This document shows, piece after piece, positions 5,893 through 9,515 of a DNA stretch of 9,515 bases. Location: the NCBI GenBank assembly GCA_050248375.1, contig JBFWSL010000155.1, positions 1 to 9,515 on the forward strand, read 5' to 3'. Under the pieces are notes generated by a model. That model made no database searches and was not told the DNA's origin. It saw only the letters and a program-made list of their open reading frames with translations. This DNA comes from JAYZVT01 sp050248375 (GTDB lineage Bacteria; Pseudomonadota; Alphaproteobacteria; Rhizobiales; Methyloligellaceae). The translations under genes and the position numbers were made by a program. Positions within the stretch are counted from its first letter, which is position 1; each line of letters begins with the position of its first letter.

Positions 5893-7242
5893 ATGAGACT
5901 GATGATGATCGGCAGCCTGAACGGCGGACTGACAACCGCGACCAAGATCGCCATGGAGCGCGGCGCCAAGGTGACCCACGCGCTCACCATCGAGAACGCG
6001 CTGGGCGAGTTGCGGGCGGGGCGCGGCGCCGACCTGGTGATGATCGACGTGCGCATGGACATCGCCTCCCTCGTCGATCAGCTCGCCGCCGAACACTTCC
6101 ATCTGCCCATTGTCGCCTGCGGCGTGGACCACGATGCGCGGGCCGCCGTCACCGCCATCCAGGCCGGCGCCAAGGAGTACATTCCGCTGCCCCCCGATCC
6201 CGAGCTGATCGCCGCCGTGCTGGAAGCGGTCGCCTCCGACAGCCATTCGCTGATCTGGCGCGACGAGAGAATGGCCGCGGTCCTGAAGCTCGCGGAACAG
6301 GTGGCGAAATCCGACGCCAGCATTCTCATCACCGGCGAATCCGGCACCGGCAAGGAGGTCATGGCGCGCCACGTTCACGCCAAGTCCCCCCGCGCCGGGC
6401 GCAGCTTCATCTCCGTGAACTGCGCGGCCATTCCGGAAAACCTGCTGGAATCCGAACTGTTCGGCCACGAGAAAGGCGCCTTCACCGGCGCGGTGGCGCG
6501 CCGCATCGGCAAGTTCGAGGAAGCCAGCGGCGGCACCCTGCTGCTGGACGAGATTTCCGAGATGGACGCCCGCCTGCAGGCGAAGCTGCTGCGCGCTATC
6601 CAGGAGCGCGTCATCGACCGTGTCGGCGGCACCAGGCCGATCCAGGTGGACATCCGCATCATCGCCACGTCCAACCGCGATCTCGCCGCCGCCGTGCGCG
6701 AGGGCAGCTTCCGCGAGGATCTGCTGTACCGCCTGAACGTCGTGAACCTGAAGCTGCCGCCCCTGCGCGAGCGCCCGGCCGACATCCTGGAACTGGCCGA
6801 TCACTTCGCCAGGAAATACGCCGCCGCCAACGGCCTGCCCAACCGTCCGCTCTCCGCCGCCGCCCGCCGCCAGCTCCTGTCGAACCGCTGGCCCGGCAAC
6901 GTGCGCGAGCTTGAGAACACGCTTCACCGGGCGGTGCTGCTGTCCAGCGGCGCGGAGATCGAACCCGAGGCCATCCGCACGCCCGATGGCATGCCCGTGC
7001 CGGACGCCGCCGGCAGCCTCGCCGCCCAGGCGTTGCAGAGCGCGGAAGCCGCCAGCCGGGGCCTCGTCGGCCAGACAGTCGCCGAGGTGGAACGCACGCT
7101 CATCCTGGAAACGCTGGACCACTGCCTCGGAAACCGCACGCACGCGGCCAACATCCTCGGCATCTCCATCCGCACGCTCCGCAACAAGCTGAAGCAGTAC
7201 ACCGACGAGGGCCTGGACGTGCCCATGCCGCGGCCCGCCTAG
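5893..7242 (+). CDS. flbD: FlbD-type sigma-54-dependent flagellar transcriptional regulator
   Basis: This is a bacterial enhancer-binding protein, 449 residues. Residues 1-120 form a receiver-like domain. Residues ~125-365 form the AAA+ sigma-54 activator domain, with Walker A GESGTGKE (148-155), the sigma-54 contact loop GAFTGA (195-200), Walker B TLLLDEI (215-221), the arginine-finger region REDLLYRLN and GNVRELEN (335-342). Residues ~405-440 carry a Fis-type helix-turn-helix (HAANILGISIRTLRNKL, from 417). The receiver keeps an aspartate at the usual phospho-acceptor position (D52). It lacks the N-terminal acidic pair (residues 4-10 read MIGSLNG) and the conserved Lys (YIPLP at 96-100), as expected for FlbD, which in Caulobacter is controlled by FliX. 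GGGAG (5882-5886) supports the ATG. As last gene of the fliF operon it probably activates late flagellar genes and represses fliF. Confidence 0.93.
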   Translation: MRLMMIGSLNGGLTTATKIAMERGAKVTHALTIENALGELRAGRGADLVMIDVRMDIASLVDQLAAEHFHLPIVACGVDHDARAAVTAIQAGAKEYIPLPPDPELIAAVLEAVASDSHSLIWRDERMAAVLKLAEQVAKSDASILITGESGTGKEVMARHVHAKSPRAGRSFISVNCAAIPENLLESELFGHEKGAFTGAVARRIGKFEEASGGTLLLDEISEMDARLQAKLLRAIQERVIDRVGGTRPIQVDIRIIATSNRDLAAAVREGSFREDLLYRLNVVNLKLPPLRERPADILELADHFARKYAAANGLPNRPLSAAARRQLLSNRWPGNVRELENTLHRAVLLSSGAEIEPEAIRTPDGMPVPDAAGSLAAQALQSAEAASRGLVGQTVAEVERTLILETLDHCLGNRTHAANILGISIRTLRNKLKQYTDEGLDVPMPRPA

Positions 7243-7243
7243 G

Positions 7244-7288
7244 GCATGATCCGGAAAAGTGGATACCGCTTTTCCGACAGGATCATGC
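7244..7288. repeat. Dispersed alphaproteobacterial palindromic repeat / hairpin after flbD
   Basis: This begins 1 bp after the flbD stop. GCATGATCC (7244-7252) pairs with GGATCATGC (7280-7288), and GGAAAAG (7253-7259) pairs with CTTTTCC (7269-7275). Together they form a 16-bp stem interrupted only by a GACA bulge (7276-7279) on the 3' side, with a 9-base loop. The GCATGATCCGGAAAAG...CTTTTCC...GATCATGC pattern is one I recognise as a frequent intergenic repeat in alphaproteobacteria, notably Hyphomicrobiales. It may act as a transcription end or mRNA-stabilising hairpin for the fliF operon. There is no U-tract, so a simple intrinsic terminator is not shown. Confidence 0.75.
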
Positions 7289-7300
7289 TCAATTGATCCG

Positions 7301-7348
7301 GCGCATCATCTTACCGGCCAGGCGAGTCAACCTGGCCGGATGATGCGC
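7301..7348. repeat. Second strong hairpin downstream of flbD
   Basis: GCGCATCAT (7301-7309) pairs with ATGATGCGC (7340-7348), and CCGGCCAGG (7314-7322) pairs with CCTGGCCGG (7331-7339). This gives 18 perfect base pairs broken only by a CTTA bulge (7310-7313) on the 5' side, with an 8-base loop (7323-7330). It lies 12 bp after the first hairpin. The octamer TGATCCGG occurs in the first hairpin (7247-7254) and again just before this one (7294-7301). A 12-bp palindrome (AGCCGGCCGGCT, 7350-7361) follows directly. Probable RNA hairpin or repeat element at the end of the operon. Confidence 0.65.
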
Positions 7349-7383
7349 TAGCCGGCCGGCTTATCCGCGCCGTCAGGAGCGCC

Positions 7384-7406
7384 GGCGGCACGCCGCCGCC
7401 CTTTTC
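7384..7406 (+). terminator. Weak rho-independent-like terminator
   Basis: GGCGGC (7384-7389), a 5-base loop, GCCGCC (7395-7400), then CTTTTC. The stem is short but entirely G/C and is followed by four T residues. It would end any read-through of the fliF operon before the convergent minus-strand gene that ends at 7433. It is weaker than a classic terminator. Confidence 0.3.
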
Positions 7407-7432
7407 GCTTCGTCACGAGGTCAATGCCGCCG

Positions 7433-7651
7433 TCAGCGGTTCGGGGGCGCGGGCGCGTTCTCGGTCGGCGTCGTCACCGGCGCCTGCTCGATCGAACTGT
7501 CCGGCAGGTCGGCGGATGCGTAGATGAAGACTAGCATGACCGCCGCGATCGCCGCAGCGAGCACGAGCGCCTTCCAAACCAGTCCGCTTGGCCTTTTCGC
7601 CGGGCCTATGGTCTCCGGCGGCACTTTCTCAAGCATGGATTGCTTTGCCAT
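7433..7651 (-). CDS. Small single-pass membrane protein, function unknown
   Basis: I do not recognise this gene. From the ATG at 7649-7651 it encodes 72 residues. A polar N-terminus of ~23 residues (MAKQSMLEKVPPETIGPAKR) is followed by one hydrophobic helix at about 24-44 (LVWKALVLAAAIAAVMLVFIYA) and a Pro/Thr/Asp-rich tail ending APAPPNR. The basic residues just before the helix suggest the N-terminus is cytoplasmic and the tail periplasmic. Third codon positions are mostly G or C, as in its neighbours, supporting a real gene. The frame stays open upstream to 7720, but that part overlaps the promoter region of the divergent gene and has no ribosome-binding site. A GGAG lies 11 bp before the chosen ATG; a second ATG at 7634-7636 is possible. 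It is convergent with the fliF operon and divergent from the gene at 7738. Confidence 0.6.
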   Translation of the reverse strand: MAKQSMLEKVPPETIGPAKRPSGLVWKALVLAAAIAAVMLVFIYASADLPDSSIEQAPVTTPTENAPAPPNR

Positions 7652-7737
7652 ACGAGGCCAACTCCGAACCTGCCGTATGGTTCCCGCGCCACATGCAGCG
7701 ATACAGGCTGGCCGGGCCATGCTATGAACCGGCGCAC

Positions 7738-8154
7738 ATGCCCGGCCCCCGCAGCATCACGACAGCCTGTTCCGCGATCTGCGCGGCCCTCTTCGCCGCT
7801 TCGCTGCCCACGAGTCACGCCCAGGCGTGCTGCGACCCCGAAAGTCCCTTCCGCGAGGGCGAAGGCTGGTCCGACAGGCCGGCCACCTGCGAGACCGTCG
7901 CCGGATGGGCGGAGAAAGCGCCCGGCACCAGCGCCCGTATCAGCATGACCATCCGCGGCAGGCTGGCCGTCGTGGAAAAGGACAGCGCTCTGGTCTACCT
8001 GGTCATGTGCGAGGAACCCGGCATGCAGGTGCTCTGCGTGACCTACGAACGCAACGGAATGACCCTGGGCGAAGTGGTCGAGTTCGGCGGCGGCTACGAG
8101 CGGCGCGGACCCAGGCAGATCGTGCTCGACCCCTGCCTCGCCTCGCGCGAGTGA
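7738..8154 (+). CDS. Exported six-cysteine protein of unknown function
   Basis: I do not recognise the family. From the ATG at 7738 the product has 138 residues. Residues 1-30 look like a Sec signal peptide: Arg5, a hydrophobic run TACSAICAALFAASL, and an AQA cleavage site before C31. The mature part would carry six cysteines (31, 32, 51, 91, 100, 133), an even number compatible with disulfides in the periplasm. Residues ~66-133 read as short beta-strands (ARISMTIRGRLAVVE, ALVYLVMCEE, QVLCVTYE, EVVEFGGGYERRG, RQIVLDPC). This spacing, G-x-V near the start, G-x-x-V in the middle and a C-terminal hydrophobic strand, recalls small OB-fold domains, but that is inference. The frame is open upstream to 7588; that part would remove the signal peptide from the N-terminus and has no good ribosome-binding site. 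The gene is tail-to-tail with the cysteine synthase gene (13-bp gap). Confidence 0.7.
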   Translation: MPGPRSITTACSAICAALFAASLPTSHAQACCDPESPFREGEGWSDRPATCETVAGWAEKAPGTSARISMTIRGRLAVVEKDSALVYLVMCEEPGMQVLCVTYERNGMTLGEVVEFGGGYERRGPRQIVLDPCLASRE

Positions 8155-8167
8155 CGGCGGTCCGCTC

Positions 8168-9244
8168 TCAGGCCTTCGGCATCTGGTAGCCCGGCGTCGA
8201 CAGCGACAGCGCGATCTCCTCTGCCGTCATCTCCGCCTCGATGTTCTCGAACAGCGGAGAGGAGAGGTAGCGCTCGCCCGTGTCGGGCAGCATGCACAGG
8301 ATCACCGAGCCCGGCTTCGCCTTCCCGGCCACCTGCATGGCGGCCGCGAAGGTCGCGCCGCCGGAAACGCCGGTCAGGATGCCTTCCTTCATGGCCAGCT
8401 TCTGCGACCACTCTATGGCCACCGGTCCCGGCACCGGGATCAGCTCGTCGTAATACTGCTTGTCGATGGCTTCCTGCAGGACAAGCGGGATGAAGTCCGG
8501 CGTCCAGCCCTGGATCGGATGCGGCTCGAAGGCCGAATGGCCGGCCGCGGGCGAGCCGTCCTTGTCGCGCTCCTGCGCCACGCCGCTGCCGACAAGCTGC
8601 GCGTTGGCGGGTTCGCTGAGAATGATCTTCGTGTCGGGGCGCTCCCTGCGCAGCACCCGGCCGACGCCCGTCATGGTGCCGCCTGTGCCGTAGCCGGTCA
8701 CCCAGTAGTCCAGCCGGTCGCCCTCGAAGTCGGCGAGGATCTCGCGCGCCGTCGTGTTCTCGTGCACCTTGGCATTGTCGCCGGTCTCGAACTGGTGCGC
8801 CAGGAACCAGCCGTTGGCCTTCGCCAGCTCCACCGCCTTCTGATACATGCCAAAGCCCTTCTGGGCGCGCGGCGTCAGCACCACCTTGGCGCCGAGGAAG
8901 CGCATCAGCCGGCGCCGCTCGATGGAGAAGCTGTCGGCCATGGTAACCACCAGAGGGTAGCCCTTGGCCGCGCACACCATGGCGAGCCCGATGCCGGTGT
9001 TGCCGCTGGTCGCCTCGACCACCGTCTGGCCGGGCTTCAGGTCGCCCCGCTTCTCGGCCTCCTCGATGATGCTGATGGCCAGCCTGTCCTTGACCGATGC
9101 AGCCGGGTTGAAGAACTCGGCCTTCACGTAAAGACGCACGCCCTCGGGCGCCAGCGTGTTGACGCGAATGCAGGGCGTGTTGCCGATGGTGTCCACCACG
9201 CTCTCGTAAAGCCGGCCCTGCCCCTTGGTCGATCGCGAACTCAT
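8168..9244 (-). CDS. cysK: Cysteine synthase (O-acetylserine sulfhydrylase), PLP-dependent
   Basis: The enzyme replaces the acetate of O-acetylserine with sulfide to make cysteine, in the cytoplasm. The product is 358 residues of fold-type II PLP enzyme. VDTIGNTPCIRVN (17-29) is the substrate-side N-terminus; K52 in NPAASVKDR is the PLP Schiff-base lysine; TSGNTGIG (79-86) is the substrate carboxylate loop; GYGTGGT (184-190) binds the PLP phosphate; HPIQGWTPDFIP (242-253) matches the HxIQGxGxGFxP region; GVSGGA follows near the C-terminus. It is about 35 residues longer than E. coli CysK, mainly through an insertion at about 218-241 (VAQERDKDGSPAAGHSAF) before the HPIQG motif. AAGGGAG in the minus-strand leader lies 7 bp before the ATG at 9242-9244. 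The frame runs open to 9400, but that part is repeat-derived. A cystathionine beta-synthase-like activity cannot be excluded; no CBS domain is present. Confidence 0.94.
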   Translation of the reverse strand: MSSRSTKGQGRLYESVVDTIGNTPCIRVNTLAPEGVRLYVKAEFFNPAASVKDRLAISIIEEAEKRGDLKPGQTVVEATSGNTGIGLAMVCAAKGYPLVVTMADSFSIERRRLMRFLGAKVVLTPRAQKGFGMYQKAVELAKANGWFLAHQFETGDNAKVHENTTAREILADFEGDRLDYWVTGYGTGGTMTGVGRVLRRERPDTKIILSEPANAQLVGSGVAQERDKDGSPAAGHSAFEPHPIQGWTPDFIPLVLQEAIDKQYYDELIPVPGPVAIEWSQKLAMKEGILTGVSGGATFAAAMQVAGKAKPGSVILCMLPDTGERYLSSPLFENIEAEMTAEEIALSLSTPGYQMPKA

Positions 9245-9279
9245 TGCTGTACTCCCTTGGCGTTGAACGTCGTTGGCGG

Positions 9280-9308
9280 AGACTACCCACACGCGCACGC
9301 GCTGGCAA
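9280..9308 (-). promoter_or_regulatory. Putative sigma-70-type promoter of cysK
   Basis: Read on the minus strand, TTGCCA (complement of 9303-9308) matches five of six bases of TTGACA. After exactly 17 bases, TAGTCT (complement of 9280-9285) matches TATAAT only at T1, A2 and T6. Transcription would start about 30 bp before the ATG, leaving room for the AAGGGAG ribosome-binding site. The -10 is poor, so this is a candidate only. Confidence 0.35.
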
Positions 9309-9376
9309 AGCGCGCTCTTCGCGGCCGCCGCGCCAGGCGCGCCGGGGATATGTAGCCGGGTGGGAGAGGTTGCGAA

Positions 9377-9420
9377 ACCCCGGCGAAGGCCGGGGTCCAC
9401 CCCGGTCTGGACTGGACCCC
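9377..9420. repeat. Dispersed palindromic repeat (CCCCGGC/GCCGGGG type) with nested arms
   Basis: ACCCCGGC (9377-9384), loop GAAG, GCCGGGGT (9389-9396) forms a perfect 8-bp hairpin. Partly overlapping it, GGGGTCCA (9392-9399) pairs with TGGACCCC (9413-9420) across 13 bases. The minus-strand translation reads MDPGLRRG, a peptide I recognise as a common by-product of this repeat class in proteobacterial genomes. It explains why the cysteine synthase frame seems to extend upstream. It is intergenic, with no coding role. Confidence 0.7.
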
Positions 9421-9458
9421 CGGGCCATCGACGCCGCCGGCCGGCCCCCCACCCCTGA

Positions 9459-9481
9459 CCCCTCCCCGCAAGGGGGAGGGG
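9459..9481. repeat. Dispersed palindromic repeat (CCCCTCCCC/GGGGAGGGG type)
   Basis: CCCCTCCCC (9459-9467), loop GCAAG, GGGGAGGGG (9473-9481) forms a perfect 9-bp stem. The minus strand reads FPSPLRGGVRGGG, another peptide typical of intergenic repeats in GC-rich proteobacteria. It sits 38 bp after the repeat at 9377-9420, so this gap holds two different repeat types side by side. Confidence 0.7.
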
Positions 9482-9515
9482 AAATTCCGCGCAAGCTCCA
9501 TCGTCCTCTCCTGTC

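Noticed and set aside
5593..7143. A 516-codon minus-strand frame opposite fliN and flbD
   Set aside because: It is a shadow of the flbD and fliN codons; no recognisable domain and no ribosome-binding site that makes sense.
7324..7328. GAGTC (a CcrM GANTC site) in the loop of the second hairpin
   Set aside because: It is a single short site that also occurs by chance within genes here; none sits in the sciP or fliF promoter, so there is no case for methylation control.
7828..7833. Lipoprotein reading of the exported six-cysteine protein
   Set aside because: The cysteine after the signal peptide is preceded by AQA, with Ala rather than Leu at -3 and Gln at -2, a poor lipobox; ordinary signal peptidase I cleavage fits better.
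8519..9355. A 278-codon plus-strand frame opposite cysK
   Set aside because: Composition (Ala, Arg, His, Leu, Gly) is typical of an antisense shadow, and cysK is certain on the other strand.
9245..9400. N-terminal extension of the cysteine synthase to 9400
   Set aside because: The extension begins MDPGLRRG, translated from a dispersed repeat, and the ATG at 9244 has a strong ribosome-binding site and the expected N-terminus.

Overview
The window is about 9.5 kb of GC-rich DNA with strong G/C preference at third codon positions. It almost certainly comes from the chromosome of a motile alphaproteobacterium. The evidence is a sciP-type (DUF1153) gene, CtrA-like TTAA-N7-TTAA boxes, an flbD gene at the end of a fliF operon (the Caulobacter-type flagellar hierarchy), and dispersed palindromic repeats common in alphaproteobacterial genomes, including a GCATGATCC/GGAAAAG hairpin often seen in Hyphomicrobiales. 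I cannot name the genus.

Layout: (1) 2-1412, the 3' end of a fliK-like hook-length gene followed by flgD (hook cap scaffold). (2) 1413-1539, a short promoter region with two TTAA-type half-site pairs, a CGTCGCG heptamer and a GCTATC -10-like box, leading into sciP (1540-1818). (3) 1819-2053, the fliF promoter and leader, with a one-mismatch CtrA box and two overlapping inverted repeats. (4) 2054-7242, a tightly packed operon fliF-fliG-fliH(flbE)-fliN-flbD: MS ring, two switch/C-ring proteins, an export-ATPase regulator-like protein and a sigma-54 activator. (5) 7243-7432, two strong hairpins and a weaker terminator-like hairpin. (6) A divergent pair of small unrecognised genes: a 72-aa single-pass membrane protein (minus) and a 138-aa exported protein with six cysteines (plus). 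(7) A 358-aa cysteine synthase gene on the minus strand, convergent with the exported protein and preceded by a repeat-rich 271-bp region.

How the genes work together: the middle of the window encodes an early (class II) flagellar module together with two of its probable regulators. By analogy with Caulobacter, CtrA would activate the sciP and fliF promoters. SciP would then dampen CtrA-dependent promoters. FlbD, made from the fliF operon, would activate late sigma-54 hook/filament genes and repress fliF. The promoter motifs fit this circuit, but that rests on pattern matching.

I found no mobile element, CRISPR array, tRNA or rRNA, and no clearly new multi-gene system. The points most worth a second look are the regulatory architecture upstream of sciP and fliF, the GTG start of fliF, the degenerate receiver domain of FlbD, the paired bulged hairpins after flbD, the unrecognised six-cysteine exported protein, and a ribosome-binding site plus ATG that runs straight into a dispersed repeat at the right edge.
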